From a bacterium (GTDB lineage Bacteria; Patescibacteriota; CPR2; UBA1875; JAJYID01): a stretch of 52,333 nt of DNA. Position numbers and translations under genes: made by a program. The notes beneath the pieces are model-generated. The model saw only the letters and a list, made by a program, of their open reading frames with translations. It was not told the DNA's origin and searched no databases. The stretch lies in contig JAJYJC010000004.1 of NCBI GenBank assembly GCA_021796415.1, positions 1 through 52,333 of the forward strand. Reading direction: 5' to 3'. This document shows, one piece after another, positions 9,893-17,822 of this stretch. Within the stretch, counting starts at the first letter, position 1; every line of letters starts with the position of its first letter.

Positions 9893-9923
9893 ATACTAGT
9901 TTTCCACAGGTTTTTGTGGCGTA

Positions 9924-10256
9924 TTAATAAAGTTTGCCTCCGATTTCCGTGTCTTTATCCGGCACCGCTAAAACACAATTTCCTTTGTCGTCAGGAACGC
10001 CCAATGTCAGCACTTCTGACACGGCCGGGCCTATCTGTCTTGGAGGGAAATTTACTATGCCAAGAACCAACTTGCCCATCAAATCTTCCTTAGAATAGTT
10101 TTGAGTCAGTTGAGCACAGGATTTCTTTACGCCGATCTCACCACCGAAATCAATTCTAAGTTTATAAGAAGGATTTCTGGCTTCGGGAAAATCCTTCACT
10201 TCAACTATTTTCCCAACACGGATATCTAGTTTTTGAAAGTCTTCATATGTAGCCAT
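9924..10256 (-). CDS. tRNA-binding (CsaA / MetRS beta C-terminal-like) OB-fold protein
   Basis: 'DIRVGKIVEVKDFPEARNPSYKLRIDFG', 'GVPDDKGNCVLAVPDKD'. Confidence 0.85.
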   Translation of the reverse strand: MATYEDFQKLDIRVGKIVEVKDFPEARNPSYKLRIDFGGEIGVKKSCAQLTQNYSKEDLMGKLVLGIVNFPPRQIGPAVSEVLTLGVPDDKGNCVLAVPDKDTEIGGKLY

Positions 10257-10257
10257 T

Positions 10258-10783
10258 CTATTTATCCACCTCAAAAATTGAGGTAAATCTTCCTTCGCTT
10301 ATTAGCTTCATTACTTCCTCTGGTGAAAAAACTCTTCCGTTCATGCACACATAAACACCTTCTTTAAGATCTTCTAATTTTGCCATAGAAAAACCCAGAT
10401 TAAATGGCGCATCTGAAGGAGAAAATCCTGTCAAGGGGATCATTGAACCGGTTAAAATAATTACTTGATCATTCCTCTTTAATTTTGCCTTAAGGAGACT
10501 TGCAGTATCAGCCATTGTATAAGTGCCATGAGTTATAATCACTTTTTGACATTGGCTATTTTCAACTGTCTCTAAAACTTTTTGCATGTCTCCTTTCGTG
10601 AGCGCTCTTGAATCCTTCATGCAAACTTCTGTAAACTCGGTATCGATATATAGTTTGAGGGACTCAATGAAATTTGGGACTACTGAATGTTCTAGGAACC
10701 TCAACCGTATCTTTAGAACCTTCATAATAAGAATCGATGGTTCCACCGGTCATCACAAAATGGATTGCTTCTTTCTTTGGCAT
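10258..10783 (-). pseudogene. Short asparaginase-domain protein split by a +1 frameshift
   Basis: Frame 1 (10664-10783): MPKKEAIHFVMTGGTIDSYYEGSKDTVEVP...FH*; frame 2 (10258-10746): ...EHSVVPNFIESLKLYIDTEF...VIITHGTYTMADTASLL...; both halves belong to one asparaginase N-domain. Confidence 0.75.
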
Positions 10784-10928
10784 ACTGACTCCTTTCTTCA
10801 TGGGTCATTCTGGCTTGACCAGAATCAGATTTATTTCTGGATTCCGGATCAACTGATTATATTTTAAAGGAATAGTCCGGAATGACAGCCCCAAATACAC
10901 AATACTCTATACTCAATACTGATTGCAA

Positions 10929-11741
10929 TTACATTGCAATCTTGATCCCGGGGCCCATGGTGGTTGCAAGAGTTACAGAAAGCACATAGGTCCCTTTGGC
11001 GCCGCTTGGTTTGGCTTTTTTGAGCGCGCCCAGGAAAGTTTCAAAATTTTCCTCTAGCTTCTTCTGATCAAATGAAACCTTGCCGATTATTTGGTGGACT
11101 ATGCCGTTTTTGTCTACTCTAAACTCTACCCTTCCGGCTTTTAATTCTTTAACTGCCTTACCGACTTCGGTTGTAACCGTCCCTGCTTTTGGGTTTGGCA
11201 TTAAACCCTTTGTGCCTAGAATTTTACCGACTTTACCGAGTTTTGGCATCATATCGGGCGTTGCGACCAAAATATCAAAGTCGAGCTTGCCTTTTTCTAT
11301 CTCAGCAATCAGGGATTCGCCAACCTTGTCCGCACCAGCTGCTTTGGCCTCTTTTTCTTTATCAGAACCACAAACAACGGCAATTCTCTTGGTTTTGCCG
11401 GTTCCGTGAGGCAACACAACAGTTCCTCTGACTTGCTGATCCTGTGCGGCCGGATTTACACCAAGCCGAACGTGCACCTCAATGCTTGCGTCGAACTTCG
11501 TAGTTGAGGTCTTTTTTGCAAGCTCTATGGCTTCACTTGCCGAGTATTCTTTGCCGGCCTCAACCAATTCTTTGGCTTGCCTGTACTTTTTTGAGTGCTT
11601 CTTTTCGGATCCGGAAAGCTTTATCTTATCTTTTTCACTAGATTTCTTAACTGATTCTTGCTTAGATTTTGGCTTTTCAATTTTAATTTGTTGTTCTGTC
11701 TTTTCGTTCTTTCGTTCTTTAGCTTTCTTTTCCTCTGCCAT
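10929..11741 (-). CDS. rplA: Ribosomal protein L1 with Lys/Glu-rich N-terminal extension
   Basis: '[29 protein letters not shown]', '[15 protein letters not shown]'; start at MAEEKK preceded by AAAGGAG. Confidence 0.95.
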   Translation of the reverse strand: MAEEKKAKERKNEKTEQQIKIEKPKSKQESVKKSSEKDKIKLSGSEKKHSKKYRQAKELVEAGKEYSASEAIELAKKTSTTKFDASIEVHVRLGVNPAAQDQQVRGTVVLPHGTGKTKRIAVVCGSDKEKEAKAAGADKVGESLIAEIEKGKLDFDILVATPDMMPKLGKVGKILGTKGLMPNPKAGTVTTEVGKAVKELKAGRVEFRVDKNGIVHQIIGKVSFDQKKLEENFETFLGALKKAKPSGAKGTYVLSVTLATTMGPGIKIAM

Positions 11742-11979
11742 CTTTTCTCCTTTTGTGGTTTTAGCGAATTTTTTAGATTCTCCCACCTATTAACTTTACT
11801 AATTAATTTGCTAGATTATTTTACTCTGCCCGACTGGATTCCCGCCTCCGCGGGAATGACGGAACGAGGGATTTCTCCACTTGCCACTCCGTGAAGTCGG
11901 CCCGCCTGCCGGACGGACAGATCGAAATGACAAGAGTTTATTCCTATCTACCTAATAACCTATTCACCCAACGACCTAT

Positions 11980-12405
11980 CTATTTCTCGACTTCTACTCC
12001 CATGCTCCTTGCTGTGCCCGCGATAATGTTCATGGCGTGCTCTACGTCGTTTGCGTTTAGGTCTTCCATTTTTGCCTCGGCGACACGCCTAAGCTGATCC
12101 TTTGTCATCTTCCCCACTTTTTCCTTTTTACTGGAACCAGAACCTTTTTTCAGGCTAATTTCTTTTTTTATAAGCTCTGCTGCCGGCGGCTGCTTGGTAA
12201 TGAAATCAAATGTTCGATCTTCATAAACGGTTATGACAACCGGAAGCTTTGTGCCCATCTGCTCCTTGGTTTTTTCATTGAAAGCATTGCAAAAATCCAT
12301 GATGTTTAGACCATGTTGGCCGAGCGCAGGACCTACCGGTGGCGCAGGATTTGCCTGCCCCGCTATTACCTGCAATTTAATTTTGGTTTTAATTTTCTTT
12401 GCCAT
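11980..12405 (-). CDS. rplK: Ribosomal protein L11
   Basis: '[29 protein letters not shown]'. Confidence 0.98.
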   Translation of the reverse strand: MAKKIKTKIKLQVIAGQANPAPPVGPALGQHGLNIMDFCNAFNEKTKEQMGTKLPVVITVYEDRTFDFITKQPPAAELIKKEISLKKGSGSSKKEKVGKMTKDQLRRVAEAKMEDLNANDVEHAMNIIAGTARSMGVEVEK

Positions 12406-12539
12406 TACTAATTTTCTCCTACCAACTACTAATCATACTTATTTACTAATTCTCCTTAAAGTTTATATCCTTTTATTATGCTCACTAATCTAGAATGTGT
12501 ATATTAGTATTATTCGTAATTGGTTACACTTAATTGGTA
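12406..12539 (-). repeat. Dispersed intergenic repeat family C, copy 1 (nusG-rplK spacer)
   Basis: ttactaattttctcctaccaactactaatcatac...tattagtattattcgtaattggttacac. Confidence 0.85.
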
Positions 12540-13082
12540 CTAAATTTTCTTTACCTGCAGTGAATCAAGCTCTACTGGCGTCTCTCTGCCAAACATGCTC
12601 ACTAGCACTTTGATTTTTCCTTTCTCTTCATCTACAACATCAACAGTGGCATCAGAACCTTTGAAGGGCCCGTCATTTATACTTACCAAATCACCTTTTC
12701 GAAGGTCAATTTTGTATTTTGGTTCCTCAACCCCCATTCGCTTCTGAATATTCTTAATCTCTGTTTCCGCCAATGGGACAGGAATGGTTCCTGAGCCGAT
12801 AAAACCGGTTACCTGGGGGGTGTTTCGAACTACATACCATGAATGTTCCGTAACGATCATATTTACCAGGACGTATCCTTGGAAAATTTTCTTTTCGACC
12901 ACTCGCCTTTTGCCGTTTCTGATCTCGATCGTCTTTTCTTTCGGTACGATAACGTCAAAGATAAGATCGGAAAGGCCGAGAGAATCTATTCTCTGGCGCA
13001 GATTTTCCGCCACCCTCTCCTCATATCCTGAGTACGTGTGGATGGCGTACCAGTTTCTTTCTTGTGATTCTTGTTTTGTCAT
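12540..13082 (-). CDS. nusG: Transcription termination/antitermination protein NusG
   Basis: 'RNWYAIHTYSGYEERVAENL', KOW 'KGDLVSINDGPFKGSDATVDVVDEEKGKIKV'. Confidence 0.98.
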   Translation of the reverse strand: MTKQESQERNWYAIHTYSGYEERVAENLRQRIDSLGLSDLIFDVIVPKEKTIEIRNGKRRVVEKKIFQGYVLVNMIVTEHSWYVVRNTPQVTGFIGSGTIPVPLAETEIKNIQKRMGVEEPKYKIDLRKGDLVSINDGPFKGSDATVDVVDEEKGKIKVLVSMFGRETPVELDSLQVKKI

Positions 13083-13208
13083 TACTAATTTTCTCCTACC
13101 AACTACTTATCATACTAATTTACTAATTCTATTTAAGGTTATTTATTTTTCCTCATGATTGCTATCCAAGAATATGCACATTTGTATTATTCGTAATTGG
13201 TTACACTA
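13083..13208 (-). repeat. Dispersed intergenic repeat family C, copy 2 (secE-nusG spacer)
   Basis: ttactaattttctcctaccaactacttatcatac...tttgtattattcgtaattggttacac. Confidence 0.85.
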
Positions 13209-13403
13209 TTATTTCAAAATGAAAGCCAATCCTTTGGTGAGGCCATAATCAACGACACCGAGAAAAACAGCCACAACCAGCGAAACTACCGCGACGGCTA
13301 TCGTCATATTGACAGTCGTCTTCCTGTCCGGCCAAACAACCTTTAAAAGTTCGTTTTTGGACTCTATAAAATACTTCAAAAATTGCTTTAACTTGTTTTT
13401 CAT
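13209..13403 (-). CDS. secE: Preprotein translocase subunit SecE
   Basis: 64-aa single-TM protein 'ELLKVVWPDRKTTVNMT' immediately upstream of nusG. Confidence 0.93.
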   Translation of the reverse strand: MKNKLKQFLKYFIESKNELLKVVWPDRKTTVNMTIAVAVVSLVVAVFLGVVDYGLTKGLAFILK

Positions 13404-13458
13404 TTTTTCCTGTCATTCTGGCCTGTCCAGAATCAATTCCTAAATTTTTCCGATTTAA

Positions 13459-13476
13459 AAAAGCCTCTCGGCTTTT
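13459..13476 (-). terminator. Terminator/attenuator-like hairpin in the secE leader
   Basis: Minus strand AAAAGCC GAGA GGCTTTT TT, directly downstream of the predicted secE promoter. Confidence 0.55.
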
Positions 13477-13485
13477 GTGCTTATA

Positions 13486-13514
13486 ATGATACTAAATTTA
13501 GCTAGACTTGTCAA
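13486..13514 (-). promoter_or_regulatory. Sigma70-type promoter for secE-nusG-rplK-rplA
   Basis: Minus strand TTGACA - 17 nt - TATCAT. Confidence 0.8.
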
Positions 13515-13519
13515 TTATT

Positions 13520-14305
13520 TTATAATTCAAAATATTCTAATCTTCTGTCGGCAAAGACATCATTGTAGTCATTGATTGCCTTGTTATTTGCTTTGCTCTC
13601 ATCAATCTCTATGATATCAATCTGACTTTCTTCTGTTGAAGCCGATGAAAGCACTTTCCCATCGGTTGCGGTTATCTGGCTCCCTCCTGTGAAAGTAAAA
13701 TCATCTTTACCTCTTTTTTCATTGCCAACCCTATTGGCAGTAACGGCAAAAATCCTATTTTCCAGACATCTTGTGGTCATTGCCTTTTGGCAGTATGGCA
13801 AAACCAAATTGCAAGGATGCGCTATAATCTGGGCTCCTTTTAGAGCAAGTGTTCTAGATACTTCAGGGAATATCCAATCAAAGCAAATCATTACACCAAT
13901 TTTTACGCCGTCTATATCATATACTTTCAGGGGTTTATTTCCGGGAGAGAACCACAACTTCTCTTTGTTGAATAGATGTATTTTTCGATAGGTATCTATT
14001 ACCTTCCCCCTTGAGACAATGAGTGAAGAATTGTAAATCTTATCGCCCTCTCTTTCTGCAAATCCAGCGACTACAGTCGCGCTAGTCTTTCGTGAAAGAT
14101 CCTTTAGAAATCTGGAAGTCAGGCCATTTTTGTCTTCGGCCAGTTTTTCAGCCTCCTTCTCGGATTTAAACGTATAACCAGTAGCGAACAATTCAGGCAA
14201 AACTAATAGGTCAGCTTTTAAATCGCCAACTAGATTGAAGACATCTTTAAAATTTTTCTCTTTTTCTCCAAACTCGGGAGAGTTCTGTATATAACCTACT
14301 TTCAT
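13520..14305 (-). CDS. Carbon-nitrogen hydrolase (nitrilase superfamily)
   Basis: 'LLVLPELFATGY' (Glu), 'YRKIHLF' (Lys), 'IGVMICFDWIFPEV' (Cys). Confidence 0.9.
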   Translation of the reverse strand: MKVGYIQNSPEFGEKEKNFKDVFNLVGDLKADLLVLPELFATGYTFKSEKEAEKLAEDKNGLTSRFLKDLSRKTSATVVAGFAEREGDKIYNSSLIVSRGKVIDTYRKIHLFNKEKLWFSPGNKPLKVYDIDGVKIGVMICFDWIFPEVSRTLALKGAQIIAHPCNLVLPYCQKAMTTRCLENRIFAVTANRVGNEKRGKDDFTFTGGSQITATDGKVLSSASTEESQIDIIEIDESKANNKAINDYNDVFADRRLEYFEL

Positions 14306-14661
14306 AAGGAGGCTCCCCTTATTTGGTTTAAAATTTCCCTAATATCCCCTTTTGCCTTCCACATTTGGATACAAGGTTCGGATGTTCTGTTAGTATGAGT
14401 ATGATACTTCCCGGCTGGAATCTCAAGTTCATCGCCTTCATTCATTATAATTTCTTCCGAGCTACCATTTTCATCAAACAAAATCATAATTCCCGTTCCT
14501 TTTATTTGATAAAGAGTTTCTACGCAAGGCCGATTGTGCTTCTTAAATTCAGAATTTGGATTAACTTCCAAAAATCCTATGCTCACATTCTCATCCGAAT
14601 AAGCAATTACAATTTTACCCTCATCTATTTGACATGTTTCGAAATTGGCTCCTTTTTGCAT
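14302..14661 (-). CDS. Cupin-domain protein
   Basis: 'KKHNRPCVETLYQIKGTGIMILFD', 'GDELEIPAGKYHTHTN'. Confidence 0.75.
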   Translation of the reverse strand: MQKGANFETCQIDEGKIVIAYSDENVSIGFLEVNPNSEFKKHNRPCVETLYQIKGTGIMILFDENGSSEEIIMNEGDELEIPAGKYHTHTNRTSEPCIQMWKAKGDIREILNQIRGASL

Positions 14662-14682
14662 ATGGTTTATGATACCATACGA

Positions 14683-14711
14683 TTGACGCTAAAGGCAAAA
14701 AAGAGTATAAT
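14683..14711 (+). promoter_or_regulatory. Sigma70-type promoter for tRNA/rpmG cluster
   Basis: TTGACG - 17 nt - TATAAT, 14 nt upstream of tRNA-Thr. Confidence 0.85.
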
Positions 14712-14725
14712 ATTTCAGTGATTTT

Positions 14726-14800
14726 GCCACCTTAGCTCAGTGGTAGAGCAACTGTTTTGTAAACAGTAGGTCGTCGGTTCAAATCCGACAGGTGGCTCCA
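14726..14800 (+). tRNA. tRNA-Thr (anticodon TGT), CCA encoded
   Basis: Acceptor GCCACCT/AGGTGGC, anticodon loop TTTGTAA, TPsiC GGTTCAAATCC, 3' TCCA. Confidence 0.95.
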
Positions 14801-14883
14801 GCGGCAATTCAAAATTAGCAATTCAAAATTAAAAAATGTTCCTAAAATTGTGAATTTTTAATTAATAATTGTTAATTATATCC

Positions 14884-14969
14884 GGCGAGGTACCGAAGCG
14901 GTCAAACGGGGCAGACTGTAAATCTGCTGGCATACGCCTTCGGGGGTTCGAATCCCTCCCTCGCCACCA
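14884..14969 (+). tRNA. tRNA-Tyr (anticodon GTA), long variable arm, CCA encoded
   Basis: Acceptor GGCGAGG/CCTCGCC, anticodon arm GCAGA CTGTAAA TCTGC, class II variable arm. Confidence 0.95.
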
Positions 14970-14978
14970 GGAAATCGC

Positions 14979-15054
14979 GCCCACCTAGCTCAGTTGGTAG
15001 AGCGCATCCATGGTAAGGATGAGGTCACCGGTTCAATCCCGGTGGTGGGCTCCA
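14979..15054 (+). tRNA. tRNA-Thr (anticodon GGT), CCA encoded
   Basis: Acceptor GCCCACC/GGTGGGC, anticodon arm CATCC ATGGTAA GGATG. Confidence 0.95.
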
Positions 15055-15078
15055 GAAATAACATTAAGAAAGGATGAT

Positions 15079-15249
15079 ATGGCAAAAAAAGGACCAAGAA
15101 AAATTATCAAGCTCGAATGCACAGAGTGCAAGCAGCGAAATTACACAACCATGAAAAACGACAGAAATACAACAGACAAGCTTGAGCTAAAGAAGTATTG
15201 CAAGAAACAAAGAAAGTCGACAGTTCACAAAGAAGTAAAAGCATCCTAA
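15079..15249 (+). CDS. rpmG: Ribosomal protein L33
   Basis: [58 protein letters not shown] 'AAGAAAGGATGAT'; the longer track ORF runs through the tRNA. Confidence 0.93.
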   Translation: MAKKGPRKIIKLECTECKQRNYTTMKNDRNTTDKLELKKYCKKQRKSTVHKEVKAS

Positions 15250-15286
15250 ATTTTTAATTTTGCATTTTTAATTATTAATTATGCAA

Positions 15287-15362
15287 AGGGGTATAGTGTC
15301 AACGGTTAGCACGGGGGTCTCCAAAACCCTAAGTCTGGGTTCGAATCCTAGTACCCCTGCCA
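15287..15362 (+). tRNA. tRNA-Trp (anticodon CCA), CCA encoded
   Basis: Acceptor AGGGGTA/TACCCCT, anticodon loop CTCCAAA. Confidence 0.95.
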
Positions 15363-15396
15363 TTAAAAAAGAATCTGTGCGAAGATTCTTTTTTAA
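15363..15396. terminator. Bidirectional terminator between tRNA-Trp (+) and the TPR gene (-)
   Basis: TTAAAAAAGAATCT gtgcga AGATTCTTTTTTAA, 14-bp perfect stem between convergent genes. Confidence 0.88.
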
Positions 15397-15399
15397 TTT

Positions 15400-16158
15400 C
15401 TACTGTCTTGCCAACTTCCTTTTCACGTCCACATCTTCCGGATCTATTTCAAGTATTTGAGTCAAAACTTTGGTAAATTTATCCTTCTGGCCGTTTGCCT
15501 CATATGCTTCAGCGAGCATCTTCATATGCTTTACGTTTGGCTCGTCCGCCAAATCGTTTAACGTTTCAAGTGCTTTAATCGCCTTCTTGTCGCTATGGTC
15601 CTTTCTAGCGGCAAGGGCCAGATTTATGTAGCGGTTTTTAATATCCGGATTTATGGCTGTTGCCTTCTCAAACGCTGATACCGCGCTTCGGTAATCTTTC
15701 ATTTTGTAATGGCTGAGGCCAAGATTGTTAAACGCCACATCATTCATTGGATCGTACTCTGTGGCTTTCTCATAAGCATTCACAGAATCCTCAAAATTAT
15801 CCTCGCTAAAGAAAATGTTTCCCAGAGCAAAGTACGCATGAGGATTTCTTCTGTCCTTTTTTATGGCTTCAATCAAGAGCTTTTCAGCCTCTCTCATTTT
15901 CCCTTTGGCAAACAAGCTGTTTGCATCAGAAATTAATCGGTCGGCCTCTCTCTCTTCTGCGTCTGTGCCTATCATTTCCCCCTCTTTTTCAAGAATCATG
16001 TTTTCTTCGGGGTCTTCTTCCGGAATAACTTCTTCCCCCGGCTCGTCATGTACTTTGGGCTTTGGTTTTTCCTGGACCTTTTCCGGTTGCATGTTCGCCT
16101 GCCTGACCAGATAAAAAGCGCCTGCTGCCAATATAATAATTGTGATGATTTCCCACAT
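15400..16158 (-). CDS. Membrane-anchored TPR-repeat protein
   Basis: N-terminal TM; repeats such as 'PHAYFALGNIFFSEDNFEDSVNAYEKATEYDP'. Confidence 0.85.
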   Translation of the reverse strand: MWEIITIIILAAGAFYLVRQANMQPEKVQEKPKPKVHDEPGEEVIPEEDPEENMILEKEGEMIGTDAEEREADRLISDANSLFAKGKMREAEKLLIEAIKKDRRNPHAYFALGNIFFSEDNFEDSVNAYEKATEYDPMNDVAFNNLGLSHYKMKDYRSAVSAFEKATAINPDIKNRYINLALAARKDHSDKKAIKALETLNDLADEPNVKHMKMLAEAYEANGQKDKFTKVLTQILEIDPEDVDVKRKLARQ

Positions 16159-16214
16159 GATTGAATTTCCAATTTTTAATTTTCAGTTTTCATTAAATCT
16201 ATATTTATCCATTT

Positions 16215-16871
16215 TCAGCTCTTAGCTTTAGAACCGCCGTTTTCCCGCTCAAATGACAAGCAGCACATCAGTTTGCCGCAAATGCCTGAGACTTTACTGG
16301 CATTTCTTGAACCTTCATATTGCTCCCTCACCATATCCATTGAAATATTTTCCAAGCGAGTCAAGAAACTCTTGCAGCATATCGGCCTTCCGCATGGCCC
16401 GAAGCCATCCAGAATTCTGGCCTCATCTCTCTGTCCCATCTGACGAAGCAAAACTGTTTTTTGCAGCTGCCTCGAGAGATCTCTCACGAGATTTCTGAAA
16501 TCAACTCTCGAATCTGCAGTAAAGTAAAAAGTCACCTTTTCCCCGTCGAGTGAAAATTCAAAATCCACAAACTTCATGTCCAGTTTGTGTTCGTCCACTT
16601 TTTTATGAAATATGTCGATATAACCGCTGTGGTCCAGCTTCAACCTTCTCAGCCTTTCCGTATCTCGCTCAGTTAAAACCTTCACGATATCTTTAAGCGG
16701 CTGATCTTTGGTCTGCTTGACTGTCTTATTGATGTACCTTACCGAGCCCACTTCTTCGTCGTGGATGGTGTCCACCAATACAAAATCGCCTATCTTTATT
16801 TCCTCGGAAGGCTGTTTGAAATCATATATTTTAATTCCCGATCTCAGTTGTACTCCTACCGCTTTTGCCAT
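16215..16871 (-). CDS. PSP1 / RicT (YaaT)-like protein
   Basis: 'VDFRNLVRDLSRQLQKTVLLRQMGQRDEARILDGFGPCGRPICCKSFL', 'ISGICGKLMCCLSFE'. Confidence 0.9.
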   Translation of the reverse strand: MAKAVGVQLRSGIKIYDFKQPSEEIKIGDFVLVDTIHDEEVGSVRYINKTVKQTKDQPLKDIVKVLTERDTERLRRLKLDHSGYIDIFHKKVDEHKLDMKFVDFEFSLDGEKVTFYFTADSRVDFRNLVRDLSRQLQKTVLLRQMGQRDEARILDGFGPCGRPICCKSFLTRLENISMDMVREQYEGSRNASKVSGICGKLMCCLSFERENGGSKAKS

Positions 16872-16995
16872 TTGCTAATTCTCTCCTACCAACTACCAAT
16901 CATACTTATTTACTAATTCTTGCTTAGTTTGCCCGGCTGAATATTTGACCATTTTAGAACCTGTACATTGGTATTATTGGTAATTGGTTACACTT
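16872..16995 (-). repeat. Dispersed intergenic repeat family C, copy 3 (holB-ricT spacer, running into the holB 3' end)
   Basis: ttgctaattctctcctaccaactaccaatcatac...cattggtattattggtaattggttacac. Confidence 0.85.
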
Positions 16996-17774
16996 ATTAT
17001 TAAATTTTCCAGAACAAATCTGGCTGACAAATTTCTGTTTAAATATTGCCTGGATCTTGCCAATAATTCCAGTTTTTCTACCGCGCCTGCATCCTGATCA
17101 AGGAAAGAACGCCTCAGAATGGTTTCAAGTCCATCCAGTAAATCCCCTGCAAGCTTTCTGTCTTTGCCGTATTTCTCAACTTTGTGAAATCTGTCCGCCA
17201 GAGAGCTTGACTCCAAGATTTCTCTCGCATCAGCTAAACCTTCCTCGGTTGCCTGAACCCGATCGCTTGTGCCAAAATCTACCAGTTGGCTCCTGGAAAC
17301 GATTGTCTCTGGCAATAGCAATTTGTCCTCGGCAATCAATATGATAATACTTTTTTCAGGAGGCTCCTCGAGCGTCTTTAACATCGCATTTGCGCTCTCC
17401 TCTGTCATCAGGTGCGCATCCTGGACAATAGCAATCTTGTGGCCTGCCTGATACGGCTTCAGGCTTAACTTATGGTTTAGCTCCCGAATCTCGGCAATTT
17501 TTATTCTTTCGCTTCCGCCATGTGCCGTCTGGTTCGTGACGCCGCCAATAATCATGACGTCTGGATGATTGCCTGATGCAAACAATTTGCAATTTGCGCA
17601 TTCATTACAGCCGCTGCCATTCTCGCAAACAACGCTCTTGGCAAAGCTCATCGCTGTCTCTGCCTTTCCAGATCCCTTCTGGCCTACAAACAGCATAAAC
17701 TGGGTATATTCCCTTGTTTTGGCCTGCTCGTCCAAATACCTTTGATGTCCCCTATTTTTAAGCCGAATATCCAT
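16974..17774 (-). CDS. holB: DNA polymerase III delta'-like subunit
   Basis: AAA+ with Cys cluster 'CENGSGCNECANCKLFASGNHPDV', 'ANAMLKTLEEPPEKSIIILI'. Confidence 0.85.
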   Translation of the reverse strand: MDIRLKNRGHQRYLDEQAKTREYTQFMLFVGQKGSGKAETAMSFAKSVVCENGSGCNECANCKLFASGNHPDVMIIGGVTNQTAHGGSERIKIAEIRELNHKLSLKPYQAGHKIAIVQDAHLMTEESANAMLKTLEEPPEKSIIILIAEDKLLLPETIVSRSQLVDFGTSDRVQATEEGLADAREILESSSLADRFHKVEKYGKDRKLAGDLLDGLETILRRSFLDQDAGAVEKLELLARSRQYLNRNLSARFVLENLIISVTNYQ

Positions 17775-17822
17775 AAGTAAAGAAATTATAGCAGTTTAAC
17801 ACGGTAAAATCCAGCTATAAAG

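Noticed and set aside
9845-9908. DnaA-box-like TTGTCCACA (9845-9853) and TTTTCCACA (9900-9908) as possible origin signals
   Set aside because: Only two imperfect sites, no AT-rich unwinding region or dnaA/dnaN nearby; the second is part of a CCACAAAAACCTGTGG hairpin.
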